NCBI GenBank assembly: GCA_963801105.1
Contig: CAWDDH010000003.1
Coordinates: 2,914,001-2,978,000 of the forward strand
Direction of reading: 5' to 3'
Length of the DNA: 64,000 bases
Source of the DNA: JAENVU01 sp963801105
Lineage (GTDB): Bacteria > Actinomycetota > Acidimicrobiia > IMCC26256 > JAENVU01
In this document: in pieces, positions 26,258 to 35,304 of the stretch
How positions within the stretch are numbered: position 1 is the stretch's first letter
How the letters are laid out: each line of letters starts with the position of its first letter
Notes under the pieces: generated by a model
What the model was told of the DNA's origin: nothing
Database searches by the model: none
The model's input: the letters and a program-made list of their open reading frames with translations, nothing else
Program-made: the position numbers and the translations under genes

Positions 26258-26329
26258 TGGGCCGTAGAGGATTTGAACCTCTGACCCCTTCCGTGTCGAG
26301 GAAGTGCTCTACCCCTGAGCTAACGGCCC
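26258..26329 (-). tRNA. tRNA-Val (GAC) with C33
   Basis: Acceptor stem GGGCCGT/ACGGCCC, D-arm GCTC...GAGC, anticodon stem CTTCC/GGAAG with loop TCGACAC (anticodon GAC), T-arm AGAGGTTCAAATCCTCT. The position before the anticodon is C, not the nearly universal U33. CCA is not encoded (the 3' end reads ACCG). Confidence 0.92.
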
Positions 26330-26366
26330 GGTGAAGCGGAGCATCGTAGCAGCCACCCTCCCGGAA

Positions 26367-28919
26367 CTATTCCTGCGCGATCGCCTCGAGCACGTCCAGG
26401 CGGCTGGCGTGCCAGGCCGGGAACAGCGCGGCGACGAACCCCGCCACGACCGACGCGACGACGAACCAGAGCAGATCGCCCACCGGGACCACGAAGCCGT
26501 CGCTGAAGCGGTCGCCGACGACCGCCATGACCCCCCACCCCCACAGCAGTCCGACGCCGATCCCCACGACGCACCCGAGCACCGCGATGATCACCGACTC
26601 ACCCGACACCATCCCCCACACCTGGCGCCGACTCGTCCCGACCGTGCGGAGCAGACCCAGCTCACGCGTGCGCTCGTGCACGGACAGCATCAACGTGTTC
26701 ACGATGCCGAGTACCGCGATCAGCTCCGACAGGAGCAGCAGGGCGACGAAGATGTTGAGGAACTGGTCCAAGAAGTCCTCGCGCGACGCGCCGTACTCCG
26801 CCCGGGTCTGCACGTCGACGTTCGGGAACGGCTCCGCGAGGTTGCGGGTGAGCCGGCGCGCGACCTCGGCGCCGTGGCCGGGCACGGTGTCCACGTACAG
26901 CAGCGTGTCCTGGGGCGCGCCGCCGAAGCCGGCGTCGTACACGGAGTTCGCGACGAGGAAGTCGATCGGGAACGCCACCGAGAACCGTCGCGTCTCGTAG
27001 ATGCCACTCACGCGCAGCTGCGTCGGGCCGAGACGAGGGAACGTGATCACGAGCGGGTCCCCCACGCGCAGTCCGTAGCTCTCGGCCTCGAGCTTCGAGA
27101 CGAGCACGTCGCCCCGTCCCACGACGGTCGGCGCGGGGCCCTGGAACTTGAAGTCGATGACGTTCGAGAAGCCCCGGGGGGTCACGCCGTTGACGTTCTC
27201 CTCGTTTCCCCGGATCGCGGCCTGCCCCCAGCGGAACGCGACCGCCCGGTCGACGCCCGCGGCCTCGAGCACGCGCGTGCGGACCTCCGGGGAGAAGCCC
27301 GCGTACCCCGGTGCCGTGATGACGATCTCGGACTTGACGTCCTTCAGGGACGTCCCGACCGAGCTCTTCAGCGACGCGCCGAAGATCGACACGAGCGCAA
27401 CCAGGGCCAATCCGACGATCAGGGCCGCGGCGGTGACGGTCGTGCGCTTCGGGTTCCGCATCGCGTTGCCGCGCGCGAGCGCGCCGGTCACTCCGAACAG
27501 GAACGGCAACGGCCGGCCGACGACCGCCGCGAGGGACCGCGCGACCAGCGGCCCGAGGACCACGATGCCGACGAAGATCACGAACCCGCCGAGGAACGTC
27601 ACCGCGACCGACTGCTCCAGCGGCAACGGTCCGCGGATCCCGTACGCGCCGACCGCGACACCGGCCACCGTCACGATCGTGCCGGTGATCGCACGCGACA
27701 CCGTCGAGCGGAGCTGACTCGTGGTACGCAGATCGCCGATCGCGGCGATCGGCGGCGTCCGCGCGGCGCGGACCGCCGGCACGATCGCGGCGAGCAGCGT
27801 GACGCCGATCCCCACGACCGCACTGGCCTCGATCGTGCGGGTGAGCACCACCAGGGCGCGGTCGGGCACCGGCACCCCGATCCCGGGGAGCAGCCAGAGC
27901 AGCAGCTTGCCCAATCCCACCCCGAGCGCGAACCCGGCCACGGACGCGACCAGGCCCATGATCAGCGCCTCGATCAGCACCGACCCCACCACCTGCCCGC
28001 CCGACGCGCCCATCGCGCGCAGGAGACCCAGCTCGCGGGTCCGTTGCGCCACCAGGATCGTGAACGTGTTGAAGATGATGAAGCCCCCGACGAGCAGGCC
28101 GATGCCTGCGAATCCGAGCAACAGGTCGTTGATCAGCGACAGGAAGTCGTCCACCTGACGTTGCAGATCGGCGGCGAAGGCGCTCGACTGCTGGACCGTG
28201 AGGCCGGGTCCGACTTTCGCCGCGATCTCGTGACGGACGCGAGCCATCGACACGCCGGGCTCGACGCGTACGAAGACGAAGTCGGCGAGGCCCTCGGCGC
28301 GGAACGCGCGGGCTGCGGTCGGCGGGTCGAACGCAGCCACGGTCGCGAAGCCCAGATCCTCGCGATTGCCCAGCGCGAGCAGCCCGGTGATCCTGAACGG
28401 CTCCGCCGCCCCGGTGAGCAGCACCCTGACGGTGTCGCCGACCTGGAACCCGTAGCGGCGGGCGGTGCCGGCATCCATCGCCACCTCGCCGCCACGAAGT
28501 GGGCGTCGGCCGTCCACGATCCGTGCCGGACCCACGGACCTCCCACCCGCCCACGAGATGCCCAACGTCGCCGCGCCGATCGGCTGGATCGCCGTGCGCT
28601 GGTCGCGCTCGATGAACTTCGCGTCGCCGATCAGGAACGGGGTCGCCGCCGCCACCCCGTCGATCTGGCGGACCTCTCGCGCGAGCTCGCTCGGAATCCG
28701 CTGCCGACTCGTGGCGCGGTCACCGACCTGCTGCCGCGCCGCCACCACGAGGTCGCTGCCGGACGCGTACTGCTGGAAGATCTCGCCGAGCGACGCATGG
28801 AGCGTGTCCGTGAGGACGTAGGTGCCGCTCACGAACGTCACGCCGAGCACCACGGCCAGTGCGGTCAGGAGGAGGCGCACCTTCCGGGCGAACACGCCCT
28901 TGATCGTCGCCCTCCACAT
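26367..28919 (-). CDS. ABC transporter permease, MacB/FtsX type
   Basis: An 850-residue inner-membrane protein with one membrane span near residues 15-38, an extracytoplasmic MacB-PCD-like domain, and a first FtsX block (GFAGIGLLVGGFIIFNTFTI, ELGLLRAMGASGGQV). A second copy follows (LIAVLGIVNTLMLSVHERTR, ELGLLRTVGTSRRQVWGMV). This duplicated layout belongs to large permeases for lipoproteins, peptides or lipids. No ATPase partner lies beside it: a tRNA is downstream and a divergent acyl-CoA dehydrogenase upstream. Start ATG 28919 (MWRATIKGVF), with AGGA about 12 bases upstream. Confidence 0.87.
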   Translation of the reverse strand: MWRATIKGVFARKVRLLLTALAVVLGVTFVSGTYVLTDTLHASLGEIFQQYASGSDLVVAARQQVGDRATSRQRIPSELAREVRQIDGVAAATPFLIGDAKFIERDQRTAIQPIGAATLGISWAGGRSVGPARIVDGRRPLRGGEVAMDAGTARRYGFQVGDTVRVLLTGAAEPFRITGLLALGNREDLGFATVAAFDPPTAARAFRAEGLADFVFVRVEPGVSMARVRHEIAAKVGPGLTVQQSSAFAADLQRQVDDFLSLINDLLLGFAGIGLLVGGFIIFNTFTILVAQRTRELGLLRAMGASGGQVVGSVLIEALIMGLVASVAGFALGVGLGKLLLWLLPGIGVPVPDRALVVLTRTIEASAVVGIGVTLLAAIVPAVRAARTPPIAAIGDLRTTSQLRSTVSRAITGTIVTVAGVAVGAYGIRGPLPLEQSVAVTFLGGFVIFVGIVVLGPLVARSLAAVVGRPLPFLFGVTGALARGNAMRNPKRTTVTAAALIVGLALVALVSIFGASLKSSVGTSLKDVKSEIVITAPGYAGFSPEVRTRVLEAAGVDRAVAFRWGQAAIRGNEENVNGVTPRGFSNVIDFKFQGPAPTVVGRGDVLVSKLEAESYGLRVGDPLVITFPRLGPTQLRVSGIYETRRFSVAFPIDFLVANSVYDAGFGGAPQDTLLYVDTVPGHGAEVARRLTRNLAEPFPNVDVQTRAEYGASREDFLDQFLNIFVALLLLSELIAVLGIVNTLMLSVHERTRELGLLRTVGTSRRQVWGMVSGESVIIAVLGCVVGIGVGLLWGWGVMAVVGDRFSDGFVVPVGDLLWFVVASVVAGFVAALFPAWHASRLDVLEAIAQE

Positions 28920-29002
28920 CGGGCCCATCCTGCCCGATCCCCGGGCCGAACCTACGGCGCGGGCGTTCTCGGGTCGCGGGCAAACCGGATACCTTCGGCG
29001 CC

Positions 29003-30238
29003 GTGACCGACACCCTCCCCGACGAGTCCGCCGCCGACCGTGCGTTCCGCCTCGAGGCACGCGCGTTCCTCGAGACCCGCGCGCCGGTGCGGCCGCCAGG
29101 GGTCTCCTCGAGCCCGTTGGGCAAGGAGATGTCGGCCGAGCTCGAGGCCGAGCACGTCCAGGAGTGCCGGGACTGGCAGGCGACCCTCGCCGAGGGCGGC
29201 TGGGCCGGCATCACGTGGCCGGCCGAGTACGGCGGGCGGGGCGGCACCGTCGCCCAGGCCCGGATCTTCGCCCAGGAGGAAGCTCGGTTCCTGGTGTCAT
29301 CCGGCGCGTTCATGGTCGCGATCGGCATGGTGGGCCCGACCATCATCACGCACGGCACCGAGGAGCAGAAGGAGTACTACCTCCCCCGCATGTTGCGCGG
29401 TGAGCACGTGTGGTGCCAGCTCTTCTCCGAGCCCGGCGCCGGTTCGGACCTCGCCGGCCTCGCGACCCGCGCCGACCTCGACGGCGACGAATACATCGTG
29501 AACGGCCAGAAGGTGTGGACCTCCGGTGCGCACTTCTCCGACTGGGGGATGATGCTCGTCCGCACCGACTGGGACGTGCCGAAGCACCAGGGCATCACCT
29601 GGATCGCGGTCGACATGCGCAGTCCCGGCATCGAGGTGCGACCGCTCCGCCAGATCACGGGGTACGCCCACTTCAACGAGGTCTTCCTCACCGACGTTCG
29701 CGTCCCCGCGGCGAACGTGGTCGGTGGTGTCAACAACGGCTGGCGCGTGGCGCAGACCACGCTGGGGAACGAGCGCCAGATGATCGGCGGTGGTGGGTCC
29801 GGCGTCGGGTTCAAGTCGCTGCTCGCGCTGGCGCGCGCGTGCGGACGCCAGGACGACCCGACGGTCCGCCAGGCCCTGGCCCGCTCGTACACGCGCTTCG
29901 AGCTCCTCAGCTGGCTGGGCCAGCGAGCCAAGGCACGCGCCAAGGCCGGCCTGCCGCCCGGGCCCGAGGTCTCGGTGATGAAGCTCGCGGTCAGTCAGCG
30001 GGTCGCGGCCGACGGCGACCTCATGCTGGCGCTCGAGGGTCCGGCCGGAATGCTGAGCGGCGCCGACGCACCCGACGACGGCATGTTCCAGAACCTGTTC
30101 CTCAACCAGTGGTCCGTGCGCATCGGTGGCGGCACCGAGCAGATCCAGCGGAACGTGATCGGCGAGCGGGTGCTGGGCCTGCCCGGCGAGCCACGGCCCG
30201 ACAAGACCGCACCCTTCCGCGACCTGCCCCGCAACTGA
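29003..30238 (+). CDS. Acyl-CoA dehydrogenase
   Basis: A 411-residue FAD enzyme that forms the alpha-beta double bond of acyl-CoA. Blocks include GGWAGITWPAEYGGRGG, WCQLFSEPGAGSDLAGL, NGQKVWTSGAHFSDWGMML and the C-terminal IGGGTEQIQRNVIGERVLGLP. Long N-terminus and sequence style match actinobacterial FadE enzymes used for sterol or branched acids. GTG 29003; the divergent permease gene starts 83 bases away. Substrate not determinable. Confidence 0.9.
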   Translation: MTDTLPDESAADRAFRLEARAFLETRAPVRPPGVSSSPLGKEMSAELEAEHVQECRDWQATLAEGGWAGITWPAEYGGRGGTVAQARIFAQEEARFLVSSGAFMVAIGMVGPTIITHGTEEQKEYYLPRMLRGEHVWCQLFSEPGAGSDLAGLATRADLDGDEYIVNGQKVWTSGAHFSDWGMMLVRTDWDVPKHQGITWIAVDMRSPGIEVRPLRQITGYAHFNEVFLTDVRVPAANVVGGVNNGWRVAQTTLGNERQMIGGGGSGVGFKSLLALARACGRQDDPTVRQALARSYTRFELLSWLGQRAKARAKAGLPPGPEVSVMKLAVSQRVAADGDLMLALEGPAGMLSGADAPDDGMFQNLFLNQWSVRIGGGTEQIQRNVIGERVLGLPGEPRPDKTAPFRDLPRN

Positions 30239-30250
30239 TCTCCTCCTGGC

Positions 30251-30847
30251 TCAGTCGGGAATCACGGGCGCCCGCGGGGTCGCGAGCAACGCCGCGATGC
30301 GATCCACGAGCAGGTCCAGGTCGGCGGGTGCATGCCCACCGAGAGATTCCACCCCGACGGTCACCGCGGTGACGTCGTCGGGCGCCGGGTCGAGCCAGGC
30401 CAACAGCGACGTCGCGCGACCGGGCGCGTCGAGCACGATCGTCTCCAGCACGAGGCTCAACCGGTCCAGGTAGGACACCGCACCGAGCAGTGAGAAGACC
30501 TCGTGCAAGGCGAGGAAGGCGTCCATGGGCGCAGCGTCGAGCAGCAGCGAACGGGTCTCGTCGGGCCCCGTCGTCGGGTGCCGGAGCACCGCGCCCGTCG
30601 GGGCCGGAGGTGCGGTCGGCGGCGTCACCGGCCCGGGATCCGCGGCGCGGGCCTCGAGGACCACCGAGAACGCCTCCGTGATGATCGCGGTCCGCAGGGT
30701 CCGGGCCCCGGCGTCGGCCAGATCGTCGGCGGTGTCCGGATGATGGGCACGCATCAGGCGGAGGTACGTGGCGCGCACCTCCGGCCACGCCGTGGTCGCC
30801 TCGATGCCCAGGACGTCCCGGGCCGCCGCGAGATTCATCCCCGGCAT
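30251..30847 (-). CDS. J-domain protein
   Basis: A 198-residue protein whose first 70 residues form a J-domain (LAAARDVLGIEATTAWPEVR, ATYLRLMRAHHPDTADD) with the essential HPD motif that stimulates DnaK ATPase. The rest is not like DnaJ: no zinc fingers, no GF region, but a proline-rich linker (PVTPPTAPPAPTGAVLRHP) and a helical C-terminal half of unknown fold. ATG 30847 or 30838 is the start. It converges on the acyl-CoA dehydrogenase and diverges from the GlcD-like gene. Confidence 0.75.
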   Translation of the reverse strand: MPGMNLAAARDVLGIEATTAWPEVRATYLRLMRAHHPDTADDLADAGARTLRTAIITEAFSVVLEARAADPGPVTPPTAPPAPTGAVLRHPTTGPDETRSLLLDAAPMDAFLALHEVFSLLGAVSYLDRLSLVLETIVLDAPGRATSLLAWLDPAPDDVTAVTVGVESLGGHAPADLDLLVDRIAALLATPRAPVIPD

Positions 30848-30939
30848 AGTCGCGCGCCGTGCCGGACCGATGCCCGACGCTTGCCCGACGCCCCTCCCGT
30901 GACCTACAGATGGTCGGTCCCCGAGCAGGAAGACGTCGG

Positions 30940-32331
30940 ATGAACGTTCTGGAAGCATTCGCCGGCGCGATCGGCGCCGGTCACGTCGACGCCGGTGACG
31001 CGGTCAACGACGACTGCGCGCACGACGAGGCGCTGACGGTCGCGCCCGTCCGGCCCGCCTACGTCGCCCGGCCGGGCACCACGGCCGAGGTCACCGCCCT
31101 GGTCGCGATCGCCGCCGCCAAAGGCATCCCGGTGACGGCCCGGGGCAGCGGCACCGGGCTCTCCGGTGCGTGCACACCCACCACCGAGTCGCTCGTGATC
31201 TCGTTCGAGCGCATGAACGAGATCCTCGAGATCGACCTCGAGAACCACGTGGCCGTCGTCCAGCCGGGCGTGACCCTCGCCCAACTCGACGAGGCGCTCG
31301 CCCCGCACGCGCTCTCCTACCCGGTCTACCCGGGCGAGTACAGCGCCAGCCTCGGTGGCAACGTGGCGACCAACGCGGGCGGCATGCGCGCGGTGAAGTA
31401 CGGCGTGACCCGCCATCAGGTCCTCGGCCTCGAAGCGGTGCTCGCGACCGGCGAGGTGATCCGCACCGGCGGCAAGTTCGTGAAGGCAACCACCGGCTAC
31501 GACCTCACGCAGCTCATCATCGGCTCCGAGGGCACGCTCGCACTCGTGACCGAGGCGACGCTGCGGCTGTACCCGCGTGCGCCGCACCAGGCCACCGTCC
31601 TCGTCCCGTTCCTCACGCTCGACGAGGTCACCCACGCGATCCCACGCATCGTCGCCAGCGGGGTCGGACCGATGATCCTCGAGTACATCGACATGATCAC
31701 GCTCGGTGCGATCACGAGCTACGTGGGCCTCGATCTCGGCATCCCCGACGACGTCAAGGACCGGGCCCTCGCGTACCTGGTCGTGATGATGGAGCAGATG
31801 TCCGACGAGCGCCTCGACGAGGATGTCGCGGGGCTCGCCGAGCAGCTGGCCGAGTTGGGGGCGCTCGACATCTACGTGCTGCCCGGCGGTGCGGCGGCAT
31901 CGCTCATCGACGCGCGGGAGAAGTCGTTCTGGGTGGCGAAGGCCAACCACGCCGACGACATCGTCGACATCGTCGTGCCCCGCGCGTCGCTCCCGGAGTT
32001 CATGGAGAAGGTCGGAGCGATCGCGACCGAGACCGGGTCCTGGATCGCCGGGTGCGGCCACGCCGGCGACGGCAACGTCCACCTGTCGGTGTTCCAGTCC
32101 GATCCCGAGGTGCGCAGCCGGGTGATGCACGACCTCTTCGACGCCGGCATGGGCCTCGGCGGCGCCATCTCCGGAGAGCACGGGATCGGTCGGGCCAAGC
32201 AGCAGTACTTCCTCGCGCTCGAGGATCCGGCCAAGCTGGCGTTGATGCGCCGCATCAAGCAGGCGTTCGACCCGACCGGAATCCTCAATCCCGGCATCCT
32301 GCTCGACCTCGACCCGAAGGGGACCTCGTGA
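30940..32331 (+). CDS. FAD-linked 2-hydroxyacid oxidase, GlcD-like
   Basis: A 463-residue VAO-family flavoprotein of the glycolate/D-lactate dehydrogenase type. The FAD domain shows VARPGTTAEVTALVAIAAAK, TARGSGTGLSGACTP and YPGEYSASLGGNVATNAGGM. The C-terminal domain has WIAGCGHAGDGNVHLSVF and GAISGEHGIGRAKQQYFL. It oxidises a 2-hydroxyacid to a 2-oxoacid. AGGAAG precedes ATG 30940. The stop overlaps the GTG of the ThDP enzyme (GTGA), which implies a shared pathway. Confidence 0.88.
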   Translation: MNVLEAFAGAIGAGHVDAGDAVNDDCAHDEALTVAPVRPAYVARPGTTAEVTALVAIAAAKGIPVTARGSGTGLSGACTPTTESLVISFERMNEILEIDLENHVAVVQPGVTLAQLDEALAPHALSYPVYPGEYSASLGGNVATNAGGMRAVKYGVTRHQVLGLEAVLATGEVIRTGGKFVKATTGYDLTQLIIGSEGTLALVTEATLRLYPRAPHQATVLVPFLTLDEVTHAIPRIVASGVGPMILEYIDMITLGAITSYVGLDLGIPDDVKDRALAYLVVMMEQMSDERLDEDVAGLAEQLAELGALDIYVLPGGAAASLIDAREKSFWVAKANHADDIVDIVVPRASLPEFMEKVGAIATETGSWIAGCGHAGDGNVHLSVFQSDPEVRSRVMHDLFDAGMGLGGAISGEHGIGRAKQQYFLALEDPAKLALMRRIKQAFDPTGILNPGILLDLDPKGTS

Positions 32332-33905
32332 CGAACCCGGCCACCATGAACGGTGCGCAGTCGTTGCTCCACACGCTCGTCGAGAACGACGTCAACGTGT
32401 GCTTCGCGAACCCGGGGACGTCGGAGATGCACTTCGTCGCCGCGCTCGACGGCGAACCGCGGATGCGTGCCGTTCTCGGCCTCTTCGAGGGCGTCGTCAC
32501 CGGAGCTGCGGACGGCTACGCGCGGATGACCGGCCGCCCCGCGGCAACGCTCCTCCACCTCGGGCCCGGCCTCGGCAACGGCATCGCCAACCTCCACAAC
32601 GCGCGCCGCGCGCACACGCCGATGGTCAACATCGTCGGCGACCACGCCACGTACCACAAGGCGCTCGACGCTCCACTCGAGAGCGACATCGAGACACTCG
32701 CCGCGAACTTCTCCGGCTGGGTCCGCCGCTCGCAGCGCACGCCCAAGCTCGGCGGGGATGCCGCCGCGGCGGTCGTCGCGGCCCGGACCCATCCCGGCGC
32801 GATCGCCACCCTGATCCTGCCTGCGGACGTGTCCTGGACCGAAGGCGGGGTCCCCGCCGGACGCCAGGAGATCCCGGCGCCGGCGGGGCCGGGCGACGAA
32901 GCCGTCGCCCTCGCCGTCAAGACGCTCCGGTCCGGTGAGCCCGTGGCGCTGCTCGTGGGCGACGACGTCGTCCGGGACGACACGACACTCCGGCTGGTGG
33001 ACGCGATCGCAGCGGCAACCGGCGCCAAGGTGCTCGCGGAGGTCTTCCCGGCGCGGCTGCGACGCGGTGCGGGTATCCCGGCCGTCGAACGGCTCGGCTA
33101 CCTCGCCGAGTTCGCGACCGCGCAACTCTCCGGCCTCCGCCACCTCGTGCTGGTGGGCGCCGCCTCCCCCGTCTCGTTCTTCGCGTACCCCGGGCGGCCC
33201 AGCGAGCTCGTGCCCGACGGCTGCGAGGTGCATGTGCTGACCGAGGTCACCGAGTCCGGCCCCGACGCGATCGCCGCCCTCGCCGACGAGTTGGGCGTCG
33301 ACGCCACCGGAGCCCGGGCCAGCTCTGCGTCCACGCCGGCGGTATCGGCGGGTCCCCTCACCGGCCAGACGCTGGCGGAAGCCGTCGGCACCGTGCTCCC
33401 CGAAGGGGCGATCGTCGTCGACGAGGCTCAGACCGGTGGCATCTGGGCGTCACCCGCGACCGCAGGCGCACCTCCGCACGACTGGATCACCCTGACCGGC
33501 GGTGCGATCGGGTTCGGGATGCCCGTGGCGACCGGCGCCGCCATCGCGTGCCCCGATCGACCCGTCGTGAACCTCCAGGCCGACGGAAGCGCGATGTACA
33601 CCCTGCAGTCCCTCTGGACCCAGGCGCGCGAGGGTCTGGACGTCACGACGTTGATCTTCGCCAACCGCTCCTACGCGATCCTCAACCTCGAGCTGTCACG
33701 CGTCGGCGTGGAAGCAGCCGGCGAGGTGGCGAAGTCGATGCTGGACCTGACCCACCCCGATCTCGACTTCGTGGCACTGGCGCAGGGCATGGGGGTCCCC
33801 GCCGAGCGCCCGACCGACGTGGAGGGCCTCGTGGCGGCGCTGCGGCGCGCGATCGCGGAGCCGGGACCGCACCTGGTCGAGGCCGTCATCCCCTCCGGCT
33901 TCTGA
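32328..33905 (+). CDS. ThDP-dependent 2-oxoacid decarboxylase/lyase (acetolactate synthase-like)
   Basis: A 525-residue enzyme of the acetolactate synthase/benzoylformate decarboxylase/2-hydroxyacyl-CoA lyase family. The N-terminal domain has FANPGTSEMHFVAALD and the activating Glu in GLFEGVVTGAADGYARMTG. The C-terminal ThDP domain has GAIGFGMPVATGAAIA and NLQADGSAMYTLQSLWT...FANRSYAIL. No regulatory subunit is present, so biosynthetic acetolactate synthase is unlikely. Coupled to the GlcD-like oxidase, it probably acts on the 2-oxoacid made by that enzyme. Confidence 0.82.
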   Translation: MTNPATMNGAQSLLHTLVENDVNVCFANPGTSEMHFVAALDGEPRMRAVLGLFEGVVTGAADGYARMTGRPAATLLHLGPGLGNGIANLHNARRAHTPMVNIVGDHATYHKALDAPLESDIETLAANFSGWVRRSQRTPKLGGDAAAAVVAARTHPGAIATLILPADVSWTEGGVPAGRQEIPAPAGPGDEAVALAVKTLRSGEPVALLVGDDVVRDDTTLRLVDAIAAATGAKVLAEVFPARLRRGAGIPAVERLGYLAEFATAQLSGLRHLVLVGAASPVSFFAYPGRPSELVPDGCEVHVLTEVTESGPDAIAALADELGVDATGARASSASTPAVSAGPLTGQTLAEAVGTVLPEGAIVVDEAQTGGIWASPATAGAPPHDWITLTGGAIGFGMPVATGAAIACPDRPVVNLQADGSAMYTLQSLWTQAREGLDVTTLIFANRSYAILNLELSRVGVEAAGEVAKSMLDLTHPDLDFVALAQGMGVPAERPTDVEGLVAALRRAIAEPGPHLVEAVIPSGF

Positions 33906-33916
33906 TCCGCGCCGGT

Positions 33917-35164
33917 TCAGCCGCCGCGGATCTCGGTCGGGGAGATCTCGAGATAGGTCTCGAGGTTGCGGTGCAGGTTCACGATCCGGCACTCCTCACC
34001 CGAGAGCGTGAGGTCGGTGAACCCGGGCTGGTGGAGGCCCCGCTGGATCCGACCCAAGGCCTCGACATCCTGGTTGATCACGAGTCCGAAGTCGATGTCG
34101 CCCGGCGCGACGCTCACGCGCGTCGGCGGCGAGTGCGGCGATCCGAACGGGCGCCGCTCGAACACGAGCGTGTCCATGATGCACTCGTCGGGCGTCGGGC
34201 CCGGGCGGGCCTTCACGACCTGGAGCAGGTCCGGGAACGCGACGATCGTCGCGTTCGGGAACAGGTTGTACTGCTGCATGTCCATGACCTGCGCGGTCGA
34301 CAGCCGGGCGAGGTCCACGCCGACCGCGGCGGCGGTGAGGCGCACCCGGTCGGCGAGGACATCCCGGAGTGTCAGGCCCTGGGGCACCGCGGGGACCGGA
34401 CCTGCCGCCTCGGTCGTAGGAAAGCCGATGCGGGTGCCCATCACGGTCACGAAGGCATCGAAGATCTCCTGGTCGGTGGCACCGTCACGCAGGCGCGGGC
34501 TCGGGAGCCCGTAGGGCTGCTCGAGCTTGCCGTGCCGGGTCCACAGCCGCTGCGGCGAGTTGACGTCGTCGGCCATCGCCAGCATCTCGCGGTGCAGGCC
34601 CTGCACGTGGTAGGTCTCGCTGAAGCCGTCGATCAGCGTCTTCCAGTTGCACGGCATCTCCATCGCGACGTCGTACGTGCAGCGGAAGTCGGCGAGTCCG
34701 AGCCACGGCGCATCGTCGGGCACGCCCTCGAGGAACGCGGCGAGCGGCTCGGCCCGCGGTGCGAGGTTCACGAAGACGAGTGGGTCCCACACGTCGACCT
34801 GCACCTCGAACAGCGGGAACTCCTCGTTGCGCAACGCACCGAACCCCCGGCGCGACGGGACCTCCCGGAGCCGGCCGTCGAGATCCCAGCACCACCGGTG
34901 GTACCCACAGCGCAGTTCGGTCCGGCCGCGTCCCTCGCCGCACGCGAGCACGTTCCCGCGGTGCCGGCACACGTTCTGGAAGGCCCGCAGCGAGCCGTCG
35001 TCGGTCCGCAGCACGATCACCGAGAACCAGCCGACCCGGTACTCGAACCAGTCCCCCGGTTCGGCCACGTGGTCGACCGTGCCGGCGATCTGCCACACCC
35101 GGGGCCAGAGCCGCTGGGTCTCCAGCTGCGCCCACGACGGCGACGTGTAGCGGGCCGCGGGCAC
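33917..35164 (-). CDS. Rieske ring-hydroxylating oxygenase, large subunit
   Basis: A Rieske non-haem iron oxygenase. The [2Fe-2S] site is NVCRHRGN...CGYHRWCWDLDG (CxH, CxxH). The mononuclear iron region is NWKTLIDGFSETYHVQGLH. The start is a problem. The frame is open to ATG 35347, but that would overlap the divergent carbonic anhydrase by 43 bases. The next usual start is GTG 35164, used here (415 residues). A strong GGAAGGGGA ribosome-like site at 35243-35251 precedes only ATC/GTC/CTG codons, so initiation near 35230-35237 by a rare start codon is possible. No reductase or ferredoxin gene is adjacent. Confidence 0.8.
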   Translation of the reverse strand: MPAARYTSPSWAQLETQRLWPRVWQIAGTVDHVAEPGDWFEYRVGWFSVIVLRTDDGSLRAFQNVCRHRGNVLACGEGRGRTELRCGYHRWCWDLDGRLREVPSRRGFGALRNEEFPLFEVQVDVWDPLVFVNLAPRAEPLAAFLEGVPDDAPWLGLADFRCTYDVAMEMPCNWKTLIDGFSETYHVQGLHREMLAMADDVNSPQRLWTRHGKLEQPYGLPSPRLRDGATDQEIFDAFVTVMGTRIGFPTTEAAGPVPAVPQGLTLRDVLADRVRLTAAAVGVDLARLSTAQVMDMQQYNLFPNATIVAFPDLLQVVKARPGPTPDECIMDTLVFERRPFGSPHSPPTRVSVAPGDIDFGLVINQDVEALGRIQRGLHQPGFTDLTLSGEECRIVNLHRNLETYLEISPTEIRGG

Positions 35165-35304
35165 GCGGAAGGGCTCGGTCGCGGCCTGGACGCTGCTGAT
35201 AGTGCTGCCGACGGGCGCCTGATCGGTCAGTTCGATGACGATTCCCCTTCCACGCGGCCACCCAGCGTAGAGCCGACGGTCCTCGATCCGACAGAATCCC
35301 CTTC

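Noticed and set aside
32328..33905. ilvB, biosynthetic acetolactate synthase
   Set aside because: There is no small subunit or ilvC nearby, and the coupling with a GlcD-like oxidase points to a catabolic decarboxylase or lyase.
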